DNA of 64,000 nucleotides from Hondaea fermentalgiana (Eukaryota > Sar > Bigyra > Thraustochytrida > Thraustochytriidae): positions 111,466 through 175,465 of the forward strand of contig NPFB01000020.1 in assembly GCA_014084085.1 (NCBI GenBank). Reading direction: 5' to 3'. Of the stretch, positions 1 to 10,280 are shown one piece after another. The notes under the pieces were generated by a model. It was not told where the DNA came from and ran no database searches. It saw nothing but the letters and a program-made list of their open reading frames with translations. The position numbers and the translations under genes are program-made. Numbering within the stretch: position 1 is the first letter of the stretch; the number at the start of each line of letters is the position of its first letter.

Positions 1-794
1 ACGCGGACGCCTTCAATTGCGCTTCACTCTTGAGGTCTTGGCGATGCGTAACACAGACATCTTCCTCTGCAAAGTACAGTGAATTTTTGAAACGATCAGC
101 CAAAGAAAAATGGCTCGTCCCCACTCCGCTGCGCGACGTCAGAGCAAGCCCAGAAACCGTAGAAACGGGCCCCCGTAGAAACGGACCCCGGGACGCCCTT
201 CTGGGTTACTCGCCCACCTCCTCCGACCAGAACAGAAAACAGGCCGCGGTGGGAGGCTCGAAGGCTTTGGCCAGAAATAAAACCGACAGCCAAGCACCCC
301 TGCGCCCAAGAGGGCAGCGCGCGAGGGCGCGGAGGGGGGGGGGGGCGCAGAGGGGCCGGCCGTTGGCCCCGGCGCGTCGTCGCAATTGAATGCGGGGCGC
401 GCGAGAGAGGAGTCAGCGATGAATGTGCGAGCGAGTGAGCGAGCGAGCGAGAGGCCTGGTGGGCTCTCTACGCTCGCCACGCCGTGGGCAAGCCTCGTTA
501 GGCCCTCTGTAGTAACGCATGGGTGGGCGCTCAGCTTGGCCTAGGCCCGCTCTGCCTGGCTCGGCTCGGCTTGACTTAACTTGGCGCAGGTGAGCGACGC
601 AATGTGACGTGTTTGGGCGCGAGAGTGCATTATCCCGGGGTTCATTGAAGAACATGTAGCGCGCCCTCGCTCCGCTGGACAACACTTACTGTTAAAGGCC
701 CCGAAGTAATCGAAATACGCCCCAACTTGTCCATGGCTCAGAGGCCCACGCGGTCTGCGTTTTCTTTCGTTCCTTCCGTCACATTTTCTTTTCT

Positions 795-1115
795 TTCGTC
801 TCGTCTCGTCTCGTCTCGTCTCGTCTCGTCTCGACTCGCCTCGTCTCATCTCGTCTCGACTCGCCTCGTCTCATCTCGTCTCGTTTCGTCACATTCTCTT
901 TTCTCTCTTTCGCCTCGTCTCGTCTCGTTTCGTCTTATCTTGTCTTGACTTGTCTTGTCTTGTCTCGTCTCGTCTTTCCTTGTCTTGACTTGTCTTGACT
1001 TGTCTTGACTTGTCTTGACTTGTCTTGACTTGTCTTGTCTTGTCTCGTCTTGTCTTGTCGTGACTTGACTTGTCTTGTCTCGCCTTTTCTTTTCTTGTCT
1101 TGTCTTGTCCCGTCT
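795..1115. repeat. 5-bp-period satellite (TCGTC drifting to TTGTC/TTGAC)
   Basis: The run begins as near-perfect TCGTC units, then shifts through TTGTC to alternating TTGTC and TTGAC while keeping the 5-bp register over most of about 320 bp. Because 5 is not a multiple of 3, all frames are read in turn and give long fake ORFs rich in DKTRQ on the minus strand. Confidence 0.9.
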
Positions 1116-2479
1116 TGCGCACCCACACGCCCGCTCCACGCCCGCTCGCCTGTATCATCAAATCTTCGATTGAAGAATAGTTTGACCGGTCGATGTGACG
1201 AGCGAGTATGTCTCCCGGATGTGAGTGAGCTCGAAATAGCATTGGTTTGTGGTGTTCGCAGAGAGGCAAAACTGGAGAAGTGCAGAAGTGTCAAACTCGG
1301 CCACTTCACTTCGAATGTCGAAGCTTCCATCTCTCGAGGTGTGTATCTCAATGCGAGTCGAAAGAAGCGAAACACGGCGCGACGATCACGTTGCCGTTCG
1401 TACTTGGGCAGCGCAGGACACTTTGCGTCAAGCAACTTCGTCGAGTGTTGTACAAGTCCGGTTTTCAATGTCGTTGTTCATGGTCTGAGGAGAGAGCAAA
1501 GAGGAAGATGCGCAAATACGAGCAGTGGCTCTAGTTCTAGTCCTGCCGTTCTTCCAAGAAAAGGATGTTCTCTACTCCTGCTGAACCAGCACAAGACAAG
1601 TAGCCGTTAGGGCTACGGTTCTCCAGGACCCTCTTCAAACCCATGGCTAAGCCCGGACCACATGCTACCAGGGATAGGGTTTCACGAACCCTGGTCAAAC
1701 AGCATGATCGCTCAGCAAATTAATCGCTCGACTACAGACACATCTACTACGTACTAAGGAACAAGCATCTTACAAGGTCTCTCAGCCAGTCTTTGCTATA
1801 TCAACAACATTCAAGGACTTCTTGGCTCTGATCTCACATATTCATCTCAAACCTGCACTTATCATGCTTCCACAAGCAAAGTGTGCGTAGGTTCCTAAAA
1901 GGAAAAAGAAGAATGAGAAAGAGAAAGCGGGTGGGGTGACCAATCGTGCTCACTGGAGGAAACGCGCCCCATTAGTGATTACACCTCCAGACTCCGTGGC
2001 CTGCAGGCTTGTTTGGCTTCAGCCAGCCTCCCCCACCCCAAAAATCTTGTGCGTCCGCTTGATTGTCGACCTCCCGCCGCAGGGCCCTTGCACCACGCGC
2101 GCGCTCACTAGGGAGGTGCGATGAACAGTCAACGCGCCGACAAAATTATTCGCCGGCGAATGGATGATGTGTAACATATAATCATCGTGCAGGTGTGAAA
2201 AGCACCGAAAAGAACAGCACTGCTGCAAGAACCTCGCGTCACTTAGGGAGTGTCCCATGCATCTGCTTGAACTGCGCAACCATATCTCAGCTGTGCTCCG
2301 TCGAACGAACGAGGTACTTAGTTGGTGCCCAGGATGAAGTGGAATGTCACATGATGGTTGTCCTTTATTTGGAAAAGCGCTATTTGCGCAGAGCCAAGGT
2401 TGGCACTCTTATAAGAGAGCTGACGCACAACATCTAGCGAACAGCAACCGCTATTAAGGTTCTCCAACTCCCTTCATTC

Positions 2480-2788
2480 ATGGTTGCCTCGTCGTTGCTT
2501 CGTCTTCTTCTGGGAGCTGGCATGCGCGTCCTGTCGGGCAGGTCACGCCTGGCCGCTGCAACCTCTCATTGCATCCGCCGGTCCGGTCACGCCGCGGCGC
2601 CCAGGCCTCGGCTTGCGCGCGCCGCTCCGAGCGCCACCCGCGCACGCGCGCAGGAGGCCGGTAGCGCGTGTGCACCGTTGCTCTTTGCAGATCTATCTTG
2701 GAAATCTCGAGCTTTGATCTCGTCTTCTGGCGTGGTGTCATTGATAACACGAGCAAAATTGTCTACGAACGACGGCAGATTGTATTGA
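2480..2788 (+). CDS. Short ORF with a presequence-like N-terminus (doubtful)
   Basis: A 102-codon ATG ORF that I do not recognise. Its first 55 or so residues are rich in Arg, Ala, Ser and Leu and poor in acidic residues, as in a mitochondrial targeting peptide. The remainder is featureless. It runs convergently towards the condensin gene. It may be a chance ORF in GC-rich DNA, a first exon, or a fragment of an older gene. No splice donor or downstream homologous exon was identified. Confidence 0.15.
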   Translation: MVASSLLRLLLGAGMRVLSGRSRLAAATSHCIRRSGHAAAPRPRLARAAPSATRARAQEAGSACAPLLFADLSWKSRALISSSGVVSLITRAKLSTNDGRLY

Positions 2789-3125
2789 CAGTGACAGATC
2801 CACACTGAGACGGACGCTGAAATTAATTTGCCAATGAAGCCCACAAAGGATAGACGCGTGCGCCCATACGTTGCAGAGAAGCAGAGCCAATTACATGTAT
2901 CGCCTCTGCGTTCTACGCTTCTCGAGCGGGAAATTGACAACTTGCCCCAAAGACTGATGGTAAGATTAGGAATACTTCGAGAAATGAACTGGATTGAGAT
3001 GGTCGAAAACCTCACATGTTGAAATCGAAACTGGCAGCGCTTTCAAAAATGATGTTCATTATTGTGAACTTCAAAAAAAAAAAACTGGATTTAGATTGGA
3101 TGAGCGTTCAATATGATTGTAAATT

Positions 3126-6100
3126 TTAAATTTGAAGCTGCACTTCGCCCTCCGACTCGGCGTCCACATAGAGATCTTCGTCCTCGTCGTCTTCGTCATC
3201 CTCATCGCGCTGCTTTTTCTCCGTTTTGCTCTTGGCTGTAGTTCGCCTCGACGATCGTCGCTTGGACTCGTTTGCAGCCCGCAGTGGCTGTGCCGTCTTG
3301 GTGCTTGCCCTGGTCTTCTTGTTTGAGGTGCCTTTCTTCTTCGCAAGCCGCCTGCGCGCCTTGTCTGTAGTCGCCTGGTTCGCCATCTGGCCCTCGCGAA
3401 GGTCCGCCATGCGCGTCTCCCAGTCGTCGAGAAGCTTTCGGGTTTCTGCCTTGCAGAACTGGCGACTTTTGCGAATCACAGCGAGAATGTGGCCATGAAT
3501 TTCCTCATCTGCCAAAAGTGGCTGGTACAGCTTAAAGAGCGGGTCACTCAGCTTCTTGAGGCCCTTTTCACTGTGCTTCAGCTGCGCCACGCAAAAGGTC
3601 AGATCGCGACAAAGCTTGAGATCCTGCAGAGTCTCAAGGCTTTCAACCTCCTCGGCGCCGGGGGGCAGACCCGTGGCTGCAAATACGCGGTTGCACAACT
3701 TGTCGGTGATGGAAAGCACATGTTTCTCGAGCGTAATGAACTGAAGCAAGAACTTGGCAATGGTGCGAAAATGCTCACCTGCGAGCGCAGGCTCGGCGGA
3801 GAGCTTGTTGAGCGTGTCGGGCAAGAGATTGTAGACTGGGTTCGTGCCTTTGCGCGACAGCTCGTGGAAGAAGAGCCGCGTCAGGTCGCGAATGCGCTCG
3901 CTGTCAGGGTCCTCGAGGCAGAGCGCAATCTCGCTAACCTCCCCACGCACCTTGATCATGTCGTTAAGGATGAGATGCGTGAGGACCATGAGCGAGGTCT
4001 TTCGCACGCCGACATTAGGATCGCGCAGACGTCGGTAGATTTGCGACGTGAAAGGTTCGATCGTATTCGGGAAGCGCACAGCAAGGTCGCCGAGAGCAAT
4101 CATGATGTTTGATCGTACACTTGGGTCGGGGCTGTCGCGCAGCACCGTAAAGATGAGCTGCAAATGCTTCTCACATAGACTCTGGCTGACGCACATAATC
4201 TTGCACAAAGCGAGCACAGCCGATTCGACAAGGACCGACGAGGTCTCTTGCGAACTTTTCGCCCCGGTTGTCACCTTGTCGTCGAGGTCTGCGTCCGTGT
4301 CGGGTGCGTCTTCCGCCTCTTGGCGTCTGACTTTGCTTGCACGTTGCGAAGCTGAAACGACGCTCACCAGGAGTGGAACATAAGTACCTAGGAGACTTTG
4401 GGGGGCAACGAGCTCGACCTCGGCAATGCGCTTAAGAATCATCTCTTCGCGGTCGTCGGCAGAGTCGCCGCCAGCACCAAGCATGGTCATCTCCTCGCGC
4501 TCTGCCATAGATTGCTGCTTGAGCTTGGCATCCTCCTTCCCTTTGCGCACACGCTTCGACTCACTGCATAGATCTTCTGCGTACACAAAGAGCTGAACTG
4601 CAGCGTGCCCCACAAGAAAGAAAAGCCTGCTCAAGGCTGCCGCAGATACACGTCCCGAAGCTTGGAAGGTCTTGTTGTGCATTTTGCGCAGGATACGGGC
4701 GCATGCGAGATCCGCGCGAGGCGACGTAAGGACCAAGAGATTGATGGCCACTTCGGCCGCAGCGTACCAGTCAGCATCCTTGGTCTTCGATTCAAGGTGC
4801 GTCTGCGCCGTGAGAAGAGCCGTCACGGAGCGCTCCACCCGTTCACCCTGGCGGTCCGCAAGAGCCCGGTTCTGCATTACCTGCACGAGGGTTTGGAAAC
4901 AATATTGTGCAAAGACGAGGTCCTTGGAGGCAGCAGATTCTGCCAAATCGAGCATCTCCGAAACAAAGCCTGGGTTGCGCTCAAAGAGCGATTGCGATGA
5001 GCTTGAAGCCATGCACACGAGGCAGATGGCCGCGCGGGCCTCGCGAGGGTTCGCTTCGTGGTCTTGAGAGACACGCTGCCACATTTGCTCCAGGACGCCG
5101 CGCGGGAGGGCGAGTCGACCAAGTGTCCCGGATGGATTCACAAGCTCGGCAATGATGCGATCGAGACTCGTGAGCTCCGAAAGCGTAGTCTGCAGGACGA
5201 GGTCAATGAGATTCTGCACGATGGTGTCCTCCGGATACAATTTGCGTTTGGTCACGCGGCCGACGAGGACGGGTTCGGAGATAAAGACAAGCTCAAAGGT
5301 TTCGAGCAGCTCTTTTTTGATACGACCAGACTCGCGTTCGTCCCAAACGAGAGCGAGGACCCCGCGAACTGCGTCCTGCGCAGCTGGAAGCTTGAAGCGT
5401 GTCGCAGCGCAGAGGAATCGCAGAGACTCCAGTACGTCTGTGACGGTTTTTGAGCACACCAGCGCTTGCGCTTGCTCGCAGGCATGACTCATACGCGCCG
5501 TGAAGCCGAGGGCGCTCTTGAAGTAGCGCAGTTTTCCCAAAAGGGCAACCTTGGCTTGATTCTCTGCAGAGTCTTCGGGTTCCTCTTTCGGAACTTGCTC
5601 ATCAACATCATGATCTTCTCCTTCGGGCTCGGAAGCCTTGGTGTCGCCTTCATCGTTGTCTTCGTCTTCGACATCATCGCTCTCTCGGGCGTCCTGCATC
5701 TGCTCCTCTTCTCCACTGGTATCTTCAACCCCTTCCTCATCAAGAAGAGCAGTGGCGTTTTGACTTCCGGGCTCGGGCTCGGTTTTGATGTCGGCACTTT
5801 GTTCATCCTCAGCATTAGAGGAAGAAGAAGGTTGCAGAGCATCGAGGTCTGCTTGCGCTTCCATGATTCTGGCCTTGAAGAACTCTGGATCGAGACGATC
5901 GCTGTAAGGGTTGCGTTCCAAGAGACAGCAGAGGCAGGCGATGGCTTGCTTACGAACCAGACTTGACTTATCCAGCACACGTTCGCTGGCGATATCTGTG
6001 GCCACGTGCATGTGCGTGAGGGGCAAGGCTTCGTCCTCGTGAAGCCGCGCAAAGACGCTGACGGCCACAGCACGCACGTATGAGCTCGTGTCGTGAACAC

Positions 6101-7256
6101 GTTCACCAATGAGGTCTAGCAGGCGGTCCCGCGTTGCTTCTTCGACTGTCTCGCTTGACTTGAGGTTCGAAACAATCGTGCCAAGCGCCTTTAGCACTGA
6201 GCATCGCAGCGGGTAAGCGTGTGCATTAAGGTGCGGGATGAGCACGCTTAGGTTCGAGAGGGCGAGCGCCGGCAGCTGACTGGCCAGCTCCTCCACAAAG
6301 GTGCCGAGATTCTTGACGCCTGCGGCGTCCTTGGAGGCCTCGTGGGTCTCCATGCGGCCAACCTCGAGAATGACTTCACGAGGGAGGCGATCGTCCTCGT
6401 GGACATCGACGAGGCGGCGAAGCACGCGAGCGACAAAGACGGGCATTGTTTCGCTCTTTGTGAGCGCGTGAGAGAATGAAGCCGCAACCACATGCGAGAG
6501 GGTGCCGTGAAAAACATGAACCGGAATGCAGATAAGGTCCTCGAGCACGGCTTGCATCTCGTCTGACGCAGCCGTGACGAGCTTGGCGTTCTCGAGCGCA
6601 AGCGTCTCACCGACGCGCCAAAACAGGTCCAGAAAGGATTCTTCGGGAAGGCCACAGTCCCAAAGCGAGCCAAAGTCCAGGAGTCGCGTCTCCCCGGTCT
6701 GGGCGTCTTTAACCCGAAGTGTACCGAGGAGCGCGTCGAGCGCCATCGCGCGACAATTATCCCACGAGTATGAGGGGGATGTAGACTTTGACGGCTTTCG
6801 TGTGCCGCGACCCTTGCGTTGCGTCGCTGCGACCTCGGTGGCCGCCACGCAACGTTGTTCTTCGTCAACGCAGATCTTGGCAAGGAGATAGACGAGGACT
6901 TTCAGTGACGTCTTGAGCGCGTCCATGTCTGTATCATCGGGTGGCTTGCTGACGCCACGTACGCATTGTGCAAGAAGCGCGCACAGCATTTCAACAACGC
7001 CGCGCTTCGCGCCATCGCCGAGCTCGTCAAAGAAGCGAACCAGGCTGTAGACCGAGTCGAACCATGCTTGGTCCACCTCGACGAGATCCCAGACATTTTC
7101 CTCGCGGGAAATGAGGTCTGCAATGAGACTGAGCTGTTCGCGGTCGCTCAAGTCCTGGTGGACCGGCGTTACCTCTTGCGCGCGAAGCCCGTCTCCGCTC
7201 AGCTCCAGGTCGCGGATGCTCTGGGTCAGGCCCGGAATTGAGAACTCCCGGACCAT
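3126..7256 (-). CDS. NCAPD2: Condensin complex subunit 1 (CAP-D2 / Cnd1)
   Basis: Encodes 1,376 aa, the usual size for the HEAT-repeat subunit of condensin I, which with the SMC2/SMC4 dimer, CAP-H and CAP-G compacts mitotic chromosomes. HEAT-like helices run through most of the protein. The Cnd1 signature lies around residues 1035-1110, including the segments SNIMIALGDLAVRFPNTIEP and DPNVGVRKTSLMVLTHLILN. An acidic, low-complexity insertion at about residues 470-565 separates N-terminal and central HEAT blocks. The C-terminal 90 residues are basic (Lys/Arg/Thr rich) and end in an acidic stretch, like the regulated tails of this family. The start is the first ATG in the frame. The C-terminal block makes CAP-D2 the best match; the paralogue CAP-D3 is less likely. 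Confidence 0.9.
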   Translation of the reverse strand: MVREFSIPGLTQSIRDLELSGDGLRAQEVTPVHQDLSDREQLSLIADLISREENVWDLVEVDQAWFDSVYSLVRFFDELGDGAKRGVVEMLCALLAQCVRGVSKPPDDTDMDALKTSLKVLVYLLAKICVDEEQRCVAATEVAATQRKGRGTRKPSKSTSPSYSWDNCRAMALDALLGTLRVKDAQTGETRLLDFGSLWDCGLPEESFLDLFWRVGETLALENAKLVTAASDEMQAVLEDLICIPVHVFHGTLSHVVAASFSHALTKSETMPVFVARVLRRLVDVHEDDRLPREVILEVGRMETHEASKDAAGVKNLGTFVEELASQLPALALSNLSVLIPHLNAHAYPLRCSVLKALGTIVSNLKSSETVEEATRDRLLDLIGERVHDTSSYVRAVAVSVFARLHEDEALPLTHMHVATDIASERVLDKSSLVRKQAIACLCCLLERNPYSDRLDPEFFKARIMEAQADLDALQPSSSSNAEDEQSADIKTEPEPGSQNATALLDEEGVEDTSGEEEQMQDARESDDVEDEDNDEGDTKASEPEGEDHDVDEQVPKEEPEDSAENQAKVALLGKLRYFKSALGFTARMSHACEQAQALVCSKTVTDVLESLRFLCAATRFKLPAAQDAVRGVLALVWDERESGRIKKELLETFELVFISEPVLVGRVTKRKLYPEDTIVQNLIDLVLQTTLSELTSLDRIIAELVNPSGTLGRLALPRGVLEQMWQRVSQDHEANPREARAAICLVCMASSSSQSLFERNPGFVSEMLDLAESAASKDLVFAQYCFQTLVQVMQNRALADRQGERVERSVTALLTAQTHLESKTKDADWYAAAEVAINLLVLTSPRADLACARILRKMHNKTFQASGRVSAAALSRLFFLVGHAAVQLFVYAEDLCSESKRVRKGKEDAKLKQQSMAEREEMTMLGAGGDSADDREEMILKRIAEVELVAPQSLLGTYVPLLVSVVSASQRASKVRRQEAEDAPDTDADLDDKVTTGAKSSQETSSVLVESAVLALCKIMCVSQSLCEKHLQLIFTVLRDSPDPSVRSNIMIALGDLAVRFPNTIEPFTSQIYRRLRDPNVGVRKTSLMVLTHLILNDMIKVRGEVSEIALCLEDPDSERIRDLTRLFFHELSRKGTNPVYNLLPDTLNKLSAEPALAGEHFRTIAKFLLQFITLEKHVLSITDKLCNRVFAATGLPPGAEEVESLETLQDLKLCRDLTFCVAQLKHSEKGLKKLSDPLFKLYQPLLADEEIHGHILAVIRKSRQFCKAETRKLLDDWETRMADLREGQMANQATTDKARRRLAKKKGTSNKKTRASTKTAQPLRAANESKRRSSRRTTAKSKTEKKQRDEDDEDDEDEDLYVDAESEGEVQLQI

Positions 7257-7696
7257 CGTGACCCGTTTGCTTTTCTTTCACGTTGGCAGCAAATGGCGAG
7301 TCACCAGAGCTCGCTCGTTGCTCGCTCGCACGCTGGAAGGCCTCGCTCTGCGCAGCGTAGCAACGCAGCGCAGTAATCTTCTGCTGCCCCACTCCGCAAG
7401 CGTGTGACCTCGCCCCTCGGCGGTTGGGTTTTGGGCAGAGCCAAAAATAAAAAAATGTTCGAGCGGTTTTACAATTTTAGGCTAGACTTCCGTCGACGTC
7501 CATAGTATTCCAGTCGCGGTGGAAATAAAATAAAATAGAATAAAATCACCAGCTAAGCCAACGCGGCTTTTGAGCGAAGAAGCTCATGCAAGACTAGGCC
7601 CAGGAATTGCAAACACCGTAGCGCAATTTCATGATCATGGACTCCATTTTCATGATGAAAAACTTAAAACATTTAATTTTGGTGTGGAAATACTGT
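7257..7696. other. Intergenic: condensin upstream region and lipase 3' flank
   Basis: About 440 bp between two minus-strand genes. It contains an (AAAAT)n-like 5-bp-period run at about 7523-7546 and otherwise no gene or clear signal. Confidence 0.5.
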
Positions 7697-9628
7697 TCAA
7701 GTGGCTTCTGGCGCCGATGTAGAACTTTCTTGCGATTCAGGAATGCACGCATGGGCATAGTAATTGGGCAAGTGGCTAAGAAACATCTCGTTGGACAAAA
7801 TGATAGTGCCCATATCCGTGACGGGCACGAGACGAGCATCATCGACGCTCTGAGCCATCCGAGGAATATGCCAGACGTTGCCCGGAGGGTATAGCTTGAA
7901 ATTGGTGTGCGCCACAGCCACAATTTCGTCATAGATAGGCTGCAGGACCGATCGCAGTTCAGCGGGGTCGCCCGTGCCATCACCAACGATATCCATCACT
8001 CTTTCCGTGATTCCATTGCGAGCCATGTACGCGAGAGAATCGCGCAAATCCATAAAGCTGCCGAGACTAAGGCGCGGCACAACATCATCGCTGAGCACGA
8101 TGTTGTTGAATTTCGTTTTCGCAACGTCGGACTCGGCAAAGTCGCGAGAAGTACTGCATGGGGAGGCGACGCCCACGCATGTGGCCGAGCCAAGGACCGG
8201 ATGCGAGCTCCAGCGAATCGTCAAAAGTGTGGCCACAGCAGCGCCAAGCGAATGCCCCACGATGGTCAACTTGTACCCTGCATTGGCCAGCATCGCCTCG
8301 ACGAGGTCCTCTTCCACTTCGCGTGCAACCTCATTGGCAGCGCGAAGAAATCCAAGATGAGTACGTTGCCGATTGGTGCCCTCTGTTTCCGCCTCGACCT
8401 CGGACTTGGCGCGATAGAGTGAGCACGCTTCATCACCTTCCTCGTCTGCAAGGTCGTGTGAGCGCTCGACTTGTGTCATCCAGTCCTGCAGAGACTGCTG
8501 CAGCGCTACAAGATCGCCCTGCGAGTCGAGATTGTTGCGAACACCTCGCAATGCAACACTCAAGCGGCGAAAAACTGCGTCGAGCTCATTCGCCTCGTCG
8601 GCGTCATCGGGAACAAAGCCTGCCCAGGGACGCTCGAAGGAGTCACTGTCGCTGTCCGCCTCGGCCTCCGCGATCGCTCGCGCCAATGCCGCATCCGACG
8701 AGGTGTCCTCGTTGCTTTCTTTGGGGTCCTCATCCTCGTCGTCGTCTTCGACTTCTCCTCCGTCGTCTTCTTCTTCTTTGTCGCCCTCGGCAGGGCCGAA
8801 TTGCTCCAAGTCTGCCACATCAAAGTCGACATCTTCTGCGACGAGGTCAGTCACGACGTCCTGCAGTCGAAAGGAGCCACGGATAGCCAAAATGAGCTCC
8901 TGGGCACCATGATCCAACAAAATGTAAAATCCCGGACGATACAGACTTCCGACCAGGTTCCCACGCCAATCGGAACGAAGCACTTGCTTTTCAGCTGTAT
9001 GGTCCACGCCCGTGAGTTCGTCGAGTGCCTCGCGATCTGTTCGCACGCGCCCAATAAAGTCAAGGAAACGAGACCCATACTTGCCGTAAGCCGCAAAAGC
9101 GTATCTCGCGGCTTGGTTAAAGAGCTCCTTTGGAGGTTGAGGCCCCGACAAGGAGGATCTTGGATGGCTAAGGCGACGCAACACGCCACGCAGACTACTG
9201 CGCCGACTCGAGTTCATCGCTTGATGTACATGCCCAGGAATGACCAGGGCCTGCAAGGCTGCATACGCTTTGCCAGCGTCAACGAGCGAACGTGTCGGCA
9301 CATCAGCGATATCGTGCGAGAGAGTTGTTGCAAGGCGAAGCATGGTGACAACCGCACCGGCGGCCATGTCGCTCTCAGAGCGCGAAAGGTTCGTATTGCG
9401 AGTCAAAAACAGGGGATCTCCAAAGACGGTGGTGACGGGACTATGCAGTGTGCGGGTCACCGAGAGCGTGACAGAGAGCGCCATGCGGGCCGCTCCCTCG
9501 AGCGCTCGCATGCGACGGCTTCCATAAGGTGGAAGCAGCGCAAGCACATTGCTCCCTCTTCCCGGCGGGCTGCCTTCGCGCCTCCCCTGCTCTCTATCCT
9601 CCTCGTACACGTCCTCCTCGTCGCTCAT
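7697..9628 (-). CDS. Class 3 lipase, sn1-specific diacylglycerol lipase-like
   Basis: Encodes 643 aa from the chosen ATG (MSDEEDVYEEDRE). An upstream in-frame ATG at 9919 would add 97 Arg/Ala-rich residues that look like translated leader. The alpha/beta-hydrolase core starts near the segment ILAIRGSFRLQDVVTDL. The nucleophile elbow is VGHSLGAAVATLL, with Ser at about residue 459. The catalytic Asp lies in SDDVVPRLSLGS, and a late FKLYPPGNVWHI segment supplies the likely His. The DDVVPRLS and LYPPG...HI pattern is characteristic of DAG lipases, which release 2-monoacylglycerol from diacylglycerol. A large acidic insertion (about residues 330-400) interrupts the lipase fold, comparable in place to the regulatory insert of DAGL. 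No clear four-TM N-terminus is visible, so membrane topology differs from animal DAGL-alpha. Confidence 0.8.
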   Translation of the reverse strand: MSDEEDVYEEDREQGRREGSPPGRGSNVLALLPPYGSRRMRALEGAARMALSVTLSVTRTLHSPVTTVFGDPLFLTRNTNLSRSESDMAAGAVVTMLRLATTLSHDIADVPTRSLVDAGKAYAALQALVIPGHVHQAMNSSRRSSLRGVLRRLSHPRSSLSGPQPPKELFNQAARYAFAAYGKYGSRFLDFIGRVRTDREALDELTGVDHTAEKQVLRSDWRGNLVGSLYRPGFYILLDHGAQELILAIRGSFRLQDVVTDLVAEDVDFDVADLEQFGPAEGDKEEEDDGGEVEDDDEDEDPKESNEDTSSDAALARAIAEAEADSDSDSFERPWAGFVPDDADEANELDAVFRRLSVALRGVRNNLDSQGDLVALQQSLQDWMTQVERSHDLADEEGDEACSLYRAKSEVEAETEGTNRQRTHLGFLRAANEVAREVEEDLVEAMLANAGYKLTIVGHSLGAAVATLLTIRWSSHPVLGSATCVGVASPCSTSRDFAESDVAKTKFNNIVLSDDVVPRLSLGSFMDLRDSLAYMARNGITERVMDIVGDGTGDPAELRSVLQPIYDEIVAVAHTNFKLYPPGNVWHIPRMAQSVDDARLVPVTDMGTIILSNEMFLSHLPNYYAHACIPESQESSTSAPEAT

Positions 9629-10280
9629 GCTGCTCGGTCTCGCGGCAGACGGTGAGGGTCGGTCGGCAGGTAGGTACTTTCTAGTTCGCCGCCCAAGCTC
9701 GGCGCGCTGCTTGACCCTTTTGGAGAAGTGATGCACGAGCGCCAAGCTCGTTCCCCCTGCGCGCGCAGCCTCCGCACGGAGGCCGGCCGCTCGTCTTCGT
9801 CGCGCGCGGGCCCGCGCCGATTGGTCTTTGGCGGCGCGCGAACCCGCCGCTCGAGATCTCGAGCTTTTCCAGTTTGGCACGTGCGTGAACGTAGTTCTCG
9901 TTTTGGCGGACGCACACATGCACCATCATTGTGTGCACACGAGGAAGAGAAATGAGAACGTTGCAGGCAATGGGCAGTAAAGCAGGAATAAACGAGGCTC
10001 GATCATCCAGCGAGAGACCAGCCAGCTACCAGCCGTCACGGTGCGGGAGACGCGCCCGCCCGAGGAAAAGCTCTGTGCTGCTTTCGCTTTCGCCCTCGCT
10101 CGCAGTGCATGCGAGGCGCGAACCAAAGGCCGAGCGGACGTTCTGCGGTGCTGCAAAGGCGTCTAGCCAGGCGGAGAGGAGAGCCAAGCCACGAGGCAGG
10201 TCTGATTGAGTGGCTGCCGGAAAGGCAACGCGACAAGCTCGGCGCGTCGACGAGGACGACGAGGACAAGCGAGAGAAACC
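9629..10280. other. Divergent intergenic region, lipase / carrier
   Basis: About 650 bp separating the start of the minus-strand lipase from the plus-strand carrier gene. It is GC-rich and presumably holds both promoters. I see no TATA box or repeat that stands out. Confidence 0.4.

Larger units (their letters stand above)
1..3125. other. Gene-poor stretch before the condensin gene
   Basis: No ORF here resembles a known protein. The stretch holds a guanine run near 337-346, a long 5-bp-period satellite at 795-1115, a small hairpin at 1667-1695 (ACCAGGG paired with CCCTGGT), a 14-bp perfect palindrome at 2148-2161 (ATTCGCCGGCGAAT), and one short ORF at 2480-2788 listed separately. ORFs through the satellite are products of its periodicity and are not called as genes. 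Confidence 0.6.

Noticed and set aside
846..1468. Overlapping minus-strand ORFs rich in DKTRQDK
   Set aside because: They are created by the 5-bp satellite, whose period passes through every frame without stops. No domain, and the sequence is purely repetitive.
1608..1700. TTAGGG-like pieces as internal telomere sequence
   Set aside because: Only single, non-tandem occurrences (GTTAGGGC, GATAGGGT). They belong to a small hairpin region.
9629..9919. 97-residue N-terminal extension of the DAG-lipase-like protein
   Set aside because: It begins with a real ATG, so it is not excluded, but the residues are Arg/Ala-rich with no feature and resemble translated GC-rich leader.
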